Assembly (NCBI GenBank): GCA_014730345.1
Contig: WJIJ01000093.1
Location: 1 to 51,711 of the forward strand
Length of the DNA: 51,711 nt
From: Candidatus Zixiibacteriota bacterium
GTDB lineage: Bacteria; Zixibacteria; MSB-5A5; UM-FILTER-46-8
Direction: 5' to 3'
The notes under the pieces are model-generated. The model was given only the letters and a program-made list of their open reading frames with translations, ran no database searches and was not told the origin of the DNA. This document shows positions 33,403-42,362 of the stretch, piece by piece; positions within the stretch are counted from its first letter, which is position 1, and each line of letters starts with the position of its first letter. A program made the position numbers and the translations under genes.

Positions 33403-34394
33403 GCGTCGTGTTATCGCTTTTCGCGATTGCCGTGCTGGTCATCTTGCCGCTCATCGGGACCGGGCTATTGCAGTTGGAGTATCTCTTCGGAGTTATCATA
33501 CCCTATGCCGCGATTATCCTGTTCCTGGTCGGTATGATTTACCGGATTTTGAAATGGGCCAATGTTCCCGTGCCCTTTCGCATTCCCACATCATGCGGTC
33601 AGCAGCAATCCCTCTCCTGGATTAAGCAAAACGAACTCGACAACCCATCGACTTTCTGGGGAACGGTAAAAAGGATGGCCCTGGAGGTTCTGTTCTTCCG
33701 TTCGCTGTTCCGCAACACAAAAGTCGAGCTTCGGGAAGGTCCCCGCATCTCATACACATCCGATAAATGGCTCTGGCTTGGCGCGTTGGCGTTCCACTGG
33801 TCATTTTTGATCATTTTCGTGCGCCACTTTAAATTCTTCGCCGAACCGGTGCCGATATGGGTGGATACGTTGCAGTTGCTGGATGGATTCTTCCAGATTG
33901 GATTGCCGATTATATATGTTACCGACGCGGTGATTCTCGCCGCTCTTACATACCTCTTCCTGAGGAGAATCTTCAATCCACTGGTAAGATATATCTCGCT
34001 TATCAATGACTATTTCCCATTGCTTTTATTGATGGGTATAGCCGCAACAGGTATTCTACTGCGCTATTTCCTGAAAACCGATATCGTGGCCATAAAAGAA
34101 CTGGGAATGGGGCTTATCAGCCTGCACCCGGTGGTTCCCGACAATATCGGAGCATTGTTTTACATTCATCTCTTCCTGGTGAGCGTATTGTTCGCCTACT
34201 TCCCGTTCAGCAAACTTATGCACATGCCGGGAGTATTTCTCTCTCCCACGCGCAATATGGCGAATAACAGCAGGATGCGCAGGCATATCAATCCCTGGAA
34301 TTATCCGGTTAAAACACATACCTACGAAGAGTACGAAGATGAGTTCAGGGATTTAATGAGAGCAGCAGGATTACCGTTAGAAAAGGATAAATGA
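33399..34394 (+). CDS. dsrM: DsrM, membrane cytochrome b subunit
   Basis: A 331-residue integral membrane protein with a NarI-like heme b fold. It has two N-terminal helices and four further helices. Histidines in the membrane segments (for example ALAFHWSFLIIFVRHFKFF) are likely heme ligands. DsrM exchanges electrons between menaquinone and the DsrK iron-sulfur protein. GGGAGG lies 9 nt before the ATG. Its TGA shares one base with the dsrK start. It is 67 bp after the RsbRD-like gene. Confidence 0.93.
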   Translation: MSVVLSLFAIAVLVILPLIGTGLLQLEYLFGVIIPYAAIILFLVGMIYRILKWANVPVPFRIPTSCGQQQSLSWIKQNELDNPSTFWGTVKRMALEVLFFRSLFRNTKVELREGPRISYTSDKWLWLGALAFHWSFLIIFVRHFKFFAEPVPIWVDTLQLLDGFFQIGLPIIYVTDAVILAALTYLFLRRIFNPLVRYISLINDYFPLLLLMGIAATGILLRYFLKTDIVAIKELGMGLISLHPVVPDNIGALFYIHLFLVSVLFAYFPFSKLMHMPGVFLSPTRNMANNSRMRRHINPWNYPVKTHTYEEYEDEFRDLMRAAGLPLEKDK

Positions 34395-36052
34395 TGGCTG
34401 AGAAACTACCAAAACCAGAACAATTAGCTGAAGATATAAAATACTCTCCGCCGCCAAAAGACTGGATGGATCCGAAAACGGAATTCAAAAAAGGCACATT
34501 CAACTACAGCGCGGTACCCAGCGCGTTGGACTACCTTGACCTGCCCAACCCGGGAAAATGGCAGCCGCATGACGAAGAATGGCCGCTTCCGGATAACTGG
34601 CAGGAAACGGTGCTGGAGGGTATGCGTGACAGGTTGAAAAAATACCGCAGTTTCCAGGTTTTCATGGATATCTGCGTTCGATGCGGCGCGTGCGCCGATA
34701 AATGCCACTATTTCATAGGCTCCGGAGACCCCAAGAATATGCCGGTGCTAAGAGCCGAGTTACTGCGTTCAATCTACCGCAGGGATTTCACCACAATAGG
34801 CAAGATACTCGGACCTCTCGCCGGGGGACGTAAGTTGACCGTTGAAGTACTGAAGGAATGGTTCTTTTATTTTTACCAATGTACCGAATGCCGCCGTTGT
34901 TCGGTATTCTGCCCCTACGGTATTGATACCGCCGAGATTACCATGATGGCGCGCGAGTTGATGAACCTTATCGGCATCAGTATCGATTGGATATGCACTC
35001 CCGCCGCCAACTGTTTCCGTACCGGCAACCACCTTGGTATCCAACCTCACGGTTTCAAAGACAGCGTGGATTTCGCCGTTGGCGACCTTGAGGATATAAC
35101 CGGTATCAAAGTTGATGTTCCTATCAATGAAAAGGGGCATGAGATTCTATTCGTGGTGCCTTCGGCGGATTATTTCGCCGACCCGCACTATTACGGATTC
35201 CTCGGTTATCTCGCATTGTTTCATGAGATAGGGCTCGATTATACTATGAGTTCTTTCGCTTCCGAGGGCGGCAACTTCGGGTTGTTCCATTCGGCGGATA
35301 TGATGAAACGGCTTAATGCTAAAATCTACGCTGAAGCCAAAAGACTGGGCGTTAAATGGATACTGGGAGGCGAATGCGGGCATATGTGGCGAGTACTCCA
35401 CCAGTACATGGATACCATGAACGGCCCCGCCGATTTTCTCGAGGAACCTGTTTCGCCGATTACTAAAACCAAGTTTGAAAATGCCAAGTCTACCAAGATG
35501 GTCCATATCTGCGAGTTTACGGCGGACTTGATCAAGAATAACAAGTTGAAACTGGACCCGCGGAGAAATGATCATCGGGTGGTTACTTTCCATGATTCAT
35601 GCAACCCGTCGCGCGCGATGGGTCTTCTCGATGAACCGAGATACATCATCGAGAAGGTCTCCAATAATTTCTTCGAGATGCCCGAGAATACGATTCGCGA
35701 GCAGACCTTCTGTTGCGGTAGCGGAGCGGGGTTGGGAACCGATGAGAACCTGGAGATGAGGCTTCGCGGAGGTCTTCCCAGGGCTAACGCGGTAAAATTC
35801 GTGCATGACAAATACGGCGTTAATATGCTGGCCTGCATCTGCGCTATCGATAAGGCGACATTGCCGCCGCTCCTTGAATACTGGGTTCCCGAGTGCGGGG
35901 TGTGCGGCGTTCATGAACTCGTCGGCAACGCTCTTTTGATGAAAGGTGAAAAAGAAAGGGATACCGATTATCGCGGAGAACCGATGATACTCGGAAAGAA
36001 GGCTGAGGCCGAGACCGAAGTTGCGCAAAAGGAGGCGAAAGATGCAGGATAA
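34394..36052 (+). CDS. dsrK: DsrK, HdrD-like catalytic iron-sulfur subunit
   Basis: About 552 residues. Two 4Fe-4S motifs are seen: CVRCGACADKCHYF near residue 92 and CTECRRCSVFCP near 160. A C-terminal CCG-type region has HDSCNPSRAMG and FCCGSGAGLG, which bind the special cluster that reduces DsrC trisulfide. ATG 34394 is preferred over the ATG at 34391 for ribosome-site spacing, and overlaps the dsrM stop. The C-terminal tail is acidic/Lys-rich and extends into the dsrJ ribosome site. Confidence 0.94.
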   Translation: MAEKLPKPEQLAEDIKYSPPPKDWMDPKTEFKKGTFNYSAVPSALDYLDLPNPGKWQPHDEEWPLPDNWQETVLEGMRDRLKKYRSFQVFMDICVRCGACADKCHYFIGSGDPKNMPVLRAELLRSIYRRDFTTIGKILGPLAGGRKLTVEVLKEWFFYFYQCTECRRCSVFCPYGIDTAEITMMARELMNLIGISIDWICTPAANCFRTGNHLGIQPHGFKDSVDFAVGDLEDITGIKVDVPINEKGHEILFVVPSADYFADPHYYGFLGYLALFHEIGLDYTMSSFASEGGNFGLFHSADMMKRLNAKIYAEAKRLGVKWILGGECGHMWRVLHQYMDTMNGPADFLEEPVSPITKTKFENAKSTKMVHICEFTADLIKNNKLKLDPRRNDHRVVTFHDSCNPSRAMGLLDEPRYIIEKVSNNFFEMPENTIREQTFCCGSGAGLGTDENLEMRLRGGLPRANAVKFVHDKYGVNMLACICAIDKATLPPLLEYWVPECGVCGVHELVGNALLMKGEKERDTDYRGEPMILGKKAEAETEVAQKEAKDAG

Positions 36053-36425
36053 GAGCAAAATCGTAATCGGCCTGCTGATATTTCTGGTGATTATTACCTT
36101 CCCGATATGGTATAATCTCGCCGGTGGTAAGGCGACCTACAGGCCCGATTTGAAATATGTAACCGACGCGAAAGAGTGTGTCGCGCCAACTGATTACATG
36201 ACCTCCAACCACATGGATCTTCTCAATGAATGGCGTGATGAAGTGGTCAGGGATAAGGACAGGGTTTACATGTCGTTCAATGGCAATAAGTATGACAAAA
36301 GCCTTACCAACACATGTCTTGATTGCCATTCCAACAAAGCGGACTTCTGTGATAAATGCCATGACTACATGAGCGTTGATCCTTATTGCTGGGATTGCCA
36401 TATCATTCCCGAGGAGGTGCATTAA
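36042..36425 (+). CDS. dsrJ: DsrJ, triheme cytochrome c
   Basis: A 127-residue protein with an uncleaved N-terminal membrane anchor (about 7-26) and three heme c motifs: CLDCH (92-96), CDKCH (103-107) and CWDCH (116-120). C46 corresponds to the unusual cysteine axial ligand described for DsrJ. The start is set by AAGGAGG 6 nt upstream, inside the end of dsrK (11-bp overlap). It faces the periplasm. The stop overlaps the dsrO start. Confidence 0.94.
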   Translation: MQDKSKIVIGLLIFLVIITFPIWYNLAGGKATYRPDLKYVTDAKECVAPTDYMTSNHMDLLNEWRDEVVRDKDRVYMSFNGNKYDKSLTNTCLDCHSNKADFCDKCHDYMSVDPYCWDCHIIPEEVH

Positions 36426-37192
36426 TGAGTATCGATAGAAGAAAATTCATCAAAATGGCCAGCGCCGCCGCGGCTATGGGTCTTTCCGGCTTCGGCGCGT
36501 TCGAAAGGGTTTTAGCGGAAGATATTATTCCCGAAGAACTGCCGCTTACCGGAAAGCGCTGGGCAATGGTTATCGACATACGAAAATGCGCTGAACAGGA
36601 AGACTGTCACGAATGCGTTAACGCGTGCCATTTCCATCACAATGTTCCTGATATCGAAAGCAGGGAAGAGGAGATAAAATGGATTTGGAAAGAGCAGTTC
36701 CACAATGTCTTCCATGAACAGAGCTACAAGTATATTGATGAAGAGCTGGGCCATCAACCCACTCTGGTATTCTGCAACCATTGCGATAATCCTCCATGCG
36801 TGAGGGTATGCCCCACCAAATCGACATGGAAACGTGATGACGGAGTGGTGATGATGGATATGCACAGGTGTATCGGATGCCGTTACTGCGTCGCCGCTTG
36901 TCCGTACGGCTCCCGGAGCTTCAACTGGAAGGACCCGGTACCGGATATCGATAAAATATACGAGGGTTTTCCAACCCGGTGCAAGGGAGTGGTTGAGAAG
37001 TGCAACTTCTGCGCTGAAAGGCTGGCACGAGGCATCGAACCGGCCTGCGCTATGGCCTGTAAGCATGACGCGCTTACATTCGGCGATATGGCTGATCCGC
37101 AGTCGGAAGTAAGGAAACTGGTCAGGGAGCATTACACGCTCCGCCGGAAACCCGGCTTAGGCACTGAACCTCAAGTTTATTATATAATATAA
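36425..37192 (+). CDS. dsrO: DsrO, periplasmic iron-sulfur subunit
   Basis: A 255-residue HybA/NrfC-like ferredoxin protein. A twin-arginine signal begins RRKFIKMASAAA (residues 5-16), so it is exported folded. Clusters have motifs CHECVNAC, CNHCDNPPCVRVCP, CIGCRYCVAACPYG and a late CNFC...CAMACK, consistent with up to four 4Fe-4S centres. It should pass electrons between DsrJ and the membrane subunit DsrP. It is the fourth gene of dsrMKJOP. Confidence 0.94.
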   Translation: MSIDRRKFIKMASAAAAMGLSGFGAFERVLAEDIIPEELPLTGKRWAMVIDIRKCAEQEDCHECVNACHFHHNVPDIESREEEIKWIWKEQFHNVFHEQSYKYIDEELGHQPTLVFCNHCDNPPCVRVCPTKSTWKRDDGVVMMDMHRCIGCRYCVAACPYGSRSFNWKDPVPDIDKIYEGFPTRCKGVVEKCNFCAERLARGIEPACAMACKHDALTFGDMADPQSEVRKLVREHYTLRRKPGLGTEPQVYYII

Positions 37193-37204
37193 GGTGAGGT
37201 CGAT

Positions 37205-38407
37205 ATGTTAGAAAAAGCATTACAAGGAGATAAGAGATACTGGACCTGGATCGGAATCCTGGTAGTCCTGATGGCTATCGCCGGTATATTTTACATTCAG
37301 CAGTTCAACAAGGGCCTCACAATTACGGGATTGAGCCGTGATGTTTCCTGGGGATTCTATATCGCCCAGTTCACGTTTATGGTCGGCGTGGCGGCTTCGG
37401 CGGTAATGGTTGTCCTGCCTTATTACCTGCATGACCATAAAGCATTCGGCAAGGTAACCATACTCGGTGAATTCGTCGCCATTCCATCGGTTATTTTGTG
37501 TATGCTGTTTATCGTGGTCGACCTGGGACAACCGATGCGGGGTATCAATATAATGCGTTACCCCACCCCCAATTCGCTTATGTTCTGGGACCTGATAGCA
37601 TTAAGCGGTTACCTTCTGCTAAATGTGGTTATCAGCAGGGTAACGCTCGATGCCGAACGAAGGGCGGTGCCTCCCCCGGGATGGATTAAACCGATAATAT
37701 ATCTTTCAATCCCCTGGGCCGTTAGTATTCATACGGTTACAGCGTTCCTGTATTCAGGCCTGGCGGCCAGGACTTTCTGGATGACCGCGGTATTAGCGCC
37801 CCGTTTCCTGGCATCGGCGTTTTCTTCCGGTCCGGCACTGTTGATACTGGCGGTATTTATTATCCGAAAGTTCACCAAGTTCGAACCCGGGCAGGAAGCT
37901 GTCAAAAAATTATCCTTAATTGTTACCTATGCCATGTTAATCAATGTGTTCCTGATTCTTATGGAGATTTTCACGGCATACTACAGCAATATACCCGAAC
38001 ACATGAACCATTTCCAGTACCTGTTCTTCGGACTCGACGGACATAACAACCTTGTCCCCTGGATGTGGACATCGGTTATCCTGGCGGTAGTGTCGCTGGT
38101 GCTGTTAATTAATCCCAGCACCCGCAACAACAACCGTACCCTCGGTTTCGCCTGCGTAACCGTTTTCCTCTCTATATGGATAGATAAGGGTTTAGGTATG
38201 GTGGTAACCGGTTTTGTGCCCAATCCGCTGGGAACGGTAACCGAATACTGGCCGACAATACCGGAGTTGTTCATTTCCCTGGGAGTATATGCGTTTGGAT
38301 TGCTGTTGGTAACCGGATTCTATAAAATAGCCCTCTCGGTTAAAGAGGACTATCAGCTTAAAGAGGAAAAACACAAGAAAGTCATCGCCCGTACATCCGG
38401 GGCGTAG
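37205..38407 (+). CDS. dsrP: DsrP, NrfD-like membrane subunit
   Basis: A 400-residue integral membrane protein with about ten helices of the NrfD/PsrC family. DsrP interacts with menaquinol and completes the DsrMKJOP complex. The N-terminal cytoplasmic part is short and there is no signal peptide. It lies 13 bp after dsrO, with GGTGAG before the ATG. A hairpin 58 bp after the stop separates it from the persulfide reductase gene. Confidence 0.93.
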   Translation: MLEKALQGDKRYWTWIGILVVLMAIAGIFYIQQFNKGLTITGLSRDVSWGFYIAQFTFMVGVAASAVMVVLPYYLHDHKAFGKVTILGEFVAIPSVILCMLFIVVDLGQPMRGINIMRYPTPNSLMFWDLIALSGYLLLNVVISRVTLDAERRAVPPPGWIKPIIYLSIPWAVSIHTVTAFLYSGLAARTFWMTAVLAPRFLASAFSSGPALLILAVFIIRKFTKFEPGQEAVKKLSLIVTYAMLINVFLILMEIFTAYYSNIPEHMNHFQYLFFGLDGHNNLVPWMWTSVILAVVSLVLLINPSTRNNNRTLGFACVTVFLSIWIDKGLGMVVTGFVPNPLGTVTEYWPTIPELFISLGVYAFGLLLVTGFYKIALSVKEDYQLKEEKHKKVIARTSGA

Positions 38408-38465
38408 CAACACTAAGCTAAAGCGGGGAATTTATCTCTCCGCGTTGATAAAATGAAAATACGGC

Positions 38466-38501
38466 ATTTCGCCCATACGGAAGTGATTGTATGGGCGGAA
38501 T
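38466..38501 (+). promoter_or_regulatory. Hairpin in the leader of the CoADR-rhodanese gene
   Basis: GCCCATAC / GTATGGGC with flanking pairs extends the stem to 13 bp, with a 10-nt loop. There is no T-run. It ends 15 nt before the next start and could be an attenuator, processing site or mRNA protector. Confidence 0.5.
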
Positions 38502-38516
38502 CATTTAGGTGATATA

Positions 38517-40208
38517 ATGAAGATTGTAGTAATCGGAGGTGTCGCCGCCGGTCCGCGGGCGGCGGCCCGGGCGAAAAGGCTTTTGCCGGACGCGGAAGTA
38601 ATCCTTATAAACGACAGCAAAGAACTTTCTTATGGAGCATGCGGACTGCCGTACTTCGCCTCCGGGGACATTAATGATATCTATGAACTTTTCAAGACAT
38701 CATACGGTATAGTCCGTGATGAGCAATATTTCGTGGACGTTAAAGGCCTTGAGGTTATCGCGCCATACAGGGCTGTGAAGATCGACCGTGATAATAAAAC
38801 AGTAACCGCAAAAAATATCGAAAACGGCGAGGAAACGCGGATAAATTATGACAAGCTGGTTATTGCCACCGGCGCGAGTCCGTATAAACTAAACCTACGG
38901 GGCGCGGACAGTGAAAAAATAACCACATTTTCCAGACCCGGCGATGCCCGGAAACTTCGCAAGATGGCTGAAATGGGGCAACTGGGAAGCGGGATTATAA
39001 TCGGCGCCGGTTTTATAGGTTGTGAATTATGCGAATCCTTCGGCGCGCTCTGGGGAATAGAAGCAACGGTGCTCGAAGCTGAGAACCATGTCCTTCCGCG
39101 AATGCTCGACGAGGAAATGGCTTCAATTGTTCACGCTGAACTGGTTCGCAACGGTGTTAAGGTTCACTGCGGATGCAAAGTAGAACGTTTCGAGGATACC
39201 GAAGGTGGTATAGCGGTTATTGCCGGGGGCGAAAGGTTCGAAGCCGATACCGCGGTTGTGGCGGTAGGGTTCAAGCCTAACTCTGAACTGGCGGTCGATG
39301 CCGGTCTGCAAGTCGGTAAAACCGGCGGTATTATCACCAACTCCCGCATGCAGACATCCGATGAGAATATCTATGCCGGCGGCGATTGCGTGGAATCGTT
39401 CAACCTGGTAACCGGCAAGCCCTGCTATCTTCCGCTGGGTTCAATTGCCAACCGTCACGGCAGGTTGATTGGGAATAACCTCGCCGGAAGAACCGGGGAG
39501 TTCTCTGGTGTAGTAGGCGCGATAATAGTAAAGGTATTCGATATGAACATAGCCGCCGCGGGATTAACCGAAACCCAGGCTCGCGGTTTGGGAATTGATG
39601 TGGGATGCGCATGGACGGCAATGCCTGATAAAGCCGAGTATTATCCGGAATGGAAATATATTTACCTGAAACTGGTCTTCGAAAAAGGCACGGGGCGTCT
39701 CCTCGGATTGCAGGCGGTCGGCCCCGGGGATGTAGCCCGCAGGGTGGATGTATTTTCGGGATTATTGCAGAAAAAAGGTACGGTGGATGATTTATTCGAT
39801 ATTGAACATGCTTATTCACCTCCGTATTCTCCCGCCCTTGATCCCCTCTACGTGATGGGATGCATAGCAAAGAACACCCTCGATGATGATCTCGAAGCCA
39901 TCAATCCTATGTCATTGTTAGCTGATGACGGCAATTCTTTCAGCGGGACTATCCTCGATGTTCGCGAGGATGAAGAGCGGGAGAGCGACCCGATTAAAGC
40001 GTCCGGGGCGAATATTATTGAAATTCCTCTTGATAAAATCAGGGATAAGTTGAATGATATAAGTTTAAATGGAAACGCGACGATTCTCTGCCATCGCGGC
40101 GTGCGCGGCTACGAGGCGGCCCGGATTATTAAAAACGCGGGTCTTGGCAATGTTACCTTCGTTGGCGGCGGAAAATCATTTATGAACGCGCTCAAAGCCG
40201 GGGAATAA
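38517..40208 (+). CDS. CoA-disulfide/persulfide reductase with rhodanese domain
   Basis: A 563-residue FAD/NAD(P)H oxidoreductase. The FAD motif GGVAAGPRAA is at 7-16, and the single redox cysteine C42 lies in YGACGLPY, as in CoA-disulfide reductases and NADH-dependent persulfide reductases. The C-terminal rhodanese domain (about 465-563) has catalytic C525 in CHRGVRGYEAA. Such fusions reduce CoA persulfide or polysulfide and release sulfide. It follows dsrP and overlaps hemA by one base (TAATG). ATG 38517 is chosen because an upstream ATG lies inside the hairpin region. The place suggests a role in sulfur handling beside Dsr. Confidence 0.85.
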   Translation: MKIVVIGGVAAGPRAAARAKRLLPDAEVILINDSKELSYGACGLPYFASGDINDIYELFKTSYGIVRDEQYFVDVKGLEVIAPYRAVKIDRDNKTVTAKNIENGEETRINYDKLVIATGASPYKLNLRGADSEKITTFSRPGDARKLRKMAEMGQLGSGIIIGAGFIGCELCESFGALWGIEATVLEAENHVLPRMLDEEMASIVHAELVRNGVKVHCGCKVERFEDTEGGIAVIAGGERFEADTAVVAVGFKPNSELAVDAGLQVGKTGGIITNSRMQTSDENIYAGGDCVESFNLVTGKPCYLPLGSIANRHGRLIGNNLAGRTGEFSGVVGAIIVKVFDMNIAAAGLTETQARGLGIDVGCAWTAMPDKAEYYPEWKYIYLKLVFEKGTGRLLGLQAVGPGDVARRVDVFSGLLQKKGTVDDLFDIEHAYSPPYSPALDPLYVMGCIAKNTLDDDLEAINPMSLLADDGNSFSGTILDVREDEERESDPIKASGANIIEIPLDKIRDKLNDISLNGNATILCHRGVRGYEAARIIKNAGLGNVTFVGGGKSFMNALKAGE

Positions 40209-41485
40209 TGAATCTTTCTTTATGCGGAATCAACTATAAAAGCGCTTCCCTCCAGAAGCGCGAACCTCTTCAGCTAAACCGTGCTGAACTGCCCGACGCG
40301 GTTTCCGCCTGTAAAAATATTGATGGCGTACTCGAGGCCGCTATCCTTACAACCTGCAACCGGGTGGAGTTTTACCTGGTCCTGCGGGATGATGTCAAAG
40401 TTTACGATGTAGTCAGGCAATTTTACATGGAGAATCGGAATATTGATATAGAACCTATTCGCACCGCCTTTTACACCTACCAGGGGTCCTCGACGGCGCG
40501 GCAGCTTTACAAAGTTACCTCCGGCGTCGATTCCATGGTTCTCGGCGAAACCCAGATACAGGGGCAGGTGAAAGAAGCATACCGGATAGCATGCTCGGTG
40601 AAAGGTCCAGGCAAAATCCTGCACAAGCTGTTCCATATCGCTTTCCGTGCCGGGAAAGAAATTCGCTCGCGCACCGAAATCGGCTCCGGTTCAACCACCG
40701 TCGGCGGCGTTGCCCTTGAGATGCTGTGCCACCATTTCGGCGACCTTTCAGGAAAAGATATACTTTGTATCGGTGTAAGCCCCATGACCGAGATAGTGCT
40801 GAATCACCTGACCGGCAGGGGTGTTGATAATATCACTATCATCAACCGGACATATTATAAAGCGGAAAAAGTAGCTGCCAGTTTCGGTATAAAAGCTAAA
40901 CCCATTGAAAAACTGGGTGATTGCCTTGCTGAAGCATCGATAGTAATATCCGCTACCGGCGCGCCCGGCTACATGGTCGAAAATGACCATCATGGACCTT
41001 CCCTGAAAGCAGTTCAGGAAAGGGAAATTGTGTTCGTGGATATGGCCGTACCCCGTGATATTGACCCGGCGATGGCGGAAATTCCGGGGATTAGCATTAT
41101 TGACTTGGAGGATATCAAATTCCATTTATCCCAGAATAAATCCCACCGGGAAGAAGCAGTAAACCAGGCTTCCGAGATTGCCGAGAATTATGTACGCGAG
41201 TTTATGAGCTGGCAGAAAAACTCCGCGGTGGAACCCCTGATACGAGAACTTATCGAGGAGATGGAAGATATACGCCGGACGGAGCTTGATTCGAGCAAGC
41301 GCAAAGTCCCTGTCGAACAATGGGATGAACTCGAAAGACTGAGCCAGGCGCTGTTGAAGAAAATCGTTGATTTGCCAATAAGGCAGTTGAAAGATTTGAA
41401 TCTCTCCGGCGATGTACCCCATGACCCGGTTAAACTTTTCAGGGAACTGTTTAAACTCAAATCCTCTCCCGAATCAATAAATTAA
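40208..41485 (+). CDS. hemA: Glutamyl-tRNA reductase
   Basis: A 425-residue enzyme that makes glutamate-1-semialdehyde, the first step of heme and siroheme synthesis. The catalytic C50 is in TTCNRVEFY; SGVDSMVLGETQIQGQV and the NADPH fold near 170-200 are clear. Length is typical. It starts at the stop codon of the persulfide reductase gene (TAATG), so it is coupled to the sulfur island. Siroheme for DsrAB and heme for DsrM/J explain the link. hemB/C/D are not in the window. Confidence 0.93.
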   Translation: MNLSLCGINYKSASLQKREPLQLNRAELPDAVSACKNIDGVLEAAILTTCNRVEFYLVLRDDVKVYDVVRQFYMENRNIDIEPIRTAFYTYQGSSTARQLYKVTSGVDSMVLGETQIQGQVKEAYRIACSVKGPGKILHKLFHIAFRAGKEIRSRTEIGSGSTTVGGVALEMLCHHFGDLSGKDILCIGVSPMTEIVLNHLTGRGVDNITIINRTYYKAEKVAASFGIKAKPIEKLGDCLAEASIVISATGAPGYMVENDHHGPSLKAVQEREIVFVDMAVPRDIDPAMAEIPGISIIDLEDIKFHLSQNKSHREEAVNQASEIAENYVREFMSWQKNSAVEPLIRELIEEMEDIRRTELDSSKRKVPVEQWDELERLSQALLKKIVDLPIRQLKDLNLSGDVPHDPVKLFRELFKLKSSPESIN

Positions 41486-41567
41486 TTTCAATTTTCCGCA
41501 ACAATTTGATTACTCTATGTGTTTATCTCATTAAATTAGTCGGGAATGTTTTAAGTGGAGGATTAAT

Positions 41568-42110
41568 ATGAAGCGGCTTAGCTTTATCCTGATTGCGTTA
41601 TTATACGCTGGTTTTTCCCTTGCCATGGGCCAAACTTCCGAGTCCCGTTGTGACAGCCCGGAGGCGAGTCAGTTCGATTTCTGGGTAGGTGAATGGGAGA
41701 TGCAATCCAGCAGATTGATCAAAGCGGCCGGAAAGGAGATTTGGCAAACCAGCAAAGCCAGCAACACGATCACAAAAGAACTCGGCTCTTGTGTTATAAT
41801 GGAGCGTTTCAATGGCCATCCCGCGGTCGATTTTAAAGGAATCAGCGTTTCGGTTTATGACCCTGCTGAAGGGCTGTGGCGGCAGACGTGGGTCGATGAC
41901 TGGGGCGGTTACATGCTATTCACCGGCGGCATGGATGGCGATAAAATGATACTCTCCCGGGAGGTCGAAGTGGATGGCCAAACCGTTCACCAGAGGATGA
42001 TTTTCGAGAATATAAAGGAGAACAGCTTCGACTGGCGTTGGGAGAAATCTTTCGACGGTGGGGAAAATTATAAGCCATTCTGGCTGCTGAAATACAAGCG
42101 AAAGGATTAA
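41568..42110 (+). CDS. Small secreted lipocalin-like (DUF1579-like) protein
   Basis: A 180-residue protein with a signal peptide ending near SLAMGQ. The rest is beta-rich, with FDFWVGEWEM near the start of the mature chain, a pattern of DUF1579-like lipocalin-fold proteins. TRP/aromatic residues could line a ligand cavity. A GGAGG ribosome site is 7 nt before the ATG. The substrate is unknown. It is probably monocistronic, with no clear link to the dsr island. Confidence 0.65.
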   Translation: MKRLSFILIALLYAGFSLAMGQTSESRCDSPEASQFDFWVGEWEMQSSRLIKAAGKEIWQTSKASNTITKELGSCVIMERFNGHPAVDFKGISVSVYDPAEGLWRQTWVDDWGGYMLFTGGMDGDKMILSREVEVDGQTVHQRMIFENIKENSFDWRWEKSFDGGENYKPFWLLKYKRKD

Positions 42111-42199
42111 TTTAAGCCGGTCTTCTTAGACCGTAACTAAAACCGTCAAAACTGCCGACATTACTTCAAAACTGTTAAACATATCAGCCCCATTTTTAC

Positions 42200-42227
42200 T
42201 TGACAATTGATGTAATTACTTTATTTT
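42200..42227 (+). promoter_or_regulatory. Promoter of the tRNA-Gln-prs-rplY unit
   Basis: TTGACA, 16 nt, TATTTT. It ends 16 nt before the tRNA. Confidence 0.55.
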
Positions 42228-42243
42228 AGTAGGTTATCTAATT

Positions 42244-42314
42244 TGGGGCGTCGTCAAGCGGTAAGACACGGGCCTTTGGAGCCTGTATCCCAGGTTCGAA
42301 TCCTGGCGCCCCAG
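42244..42314 (+). tRNA. tRNA-Gln (anticodon TTG)
   Basis: Full cloverleaf of 71 nt. The acceptor stem is TGGGGCG/CGCCCCA, with discriminator G. The anticodon stem is CGGGC/GCCTG with loop CTTTGGA, giving anticodon TTG. The T-arm is CCAGG-TTCGAAT-CCTGG. CCA is not encoded. It precedes prs-rplY, a placement common in many bacteria. Confidence 0.95.
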
Positions 42315-42362
42315 GTTATTTGAGGCGGATTCATTAATTGTTAAAAGAGATGAGGATTTAGG

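Noticed and set aside
33399..34394. Reading the dsrM-position gene as the missing qmoC
   Set aside because: It overlaps dsrK and has the dsrMKJOP order; QmoC would also need an HdrC-like ferredoxin part, which is absent.
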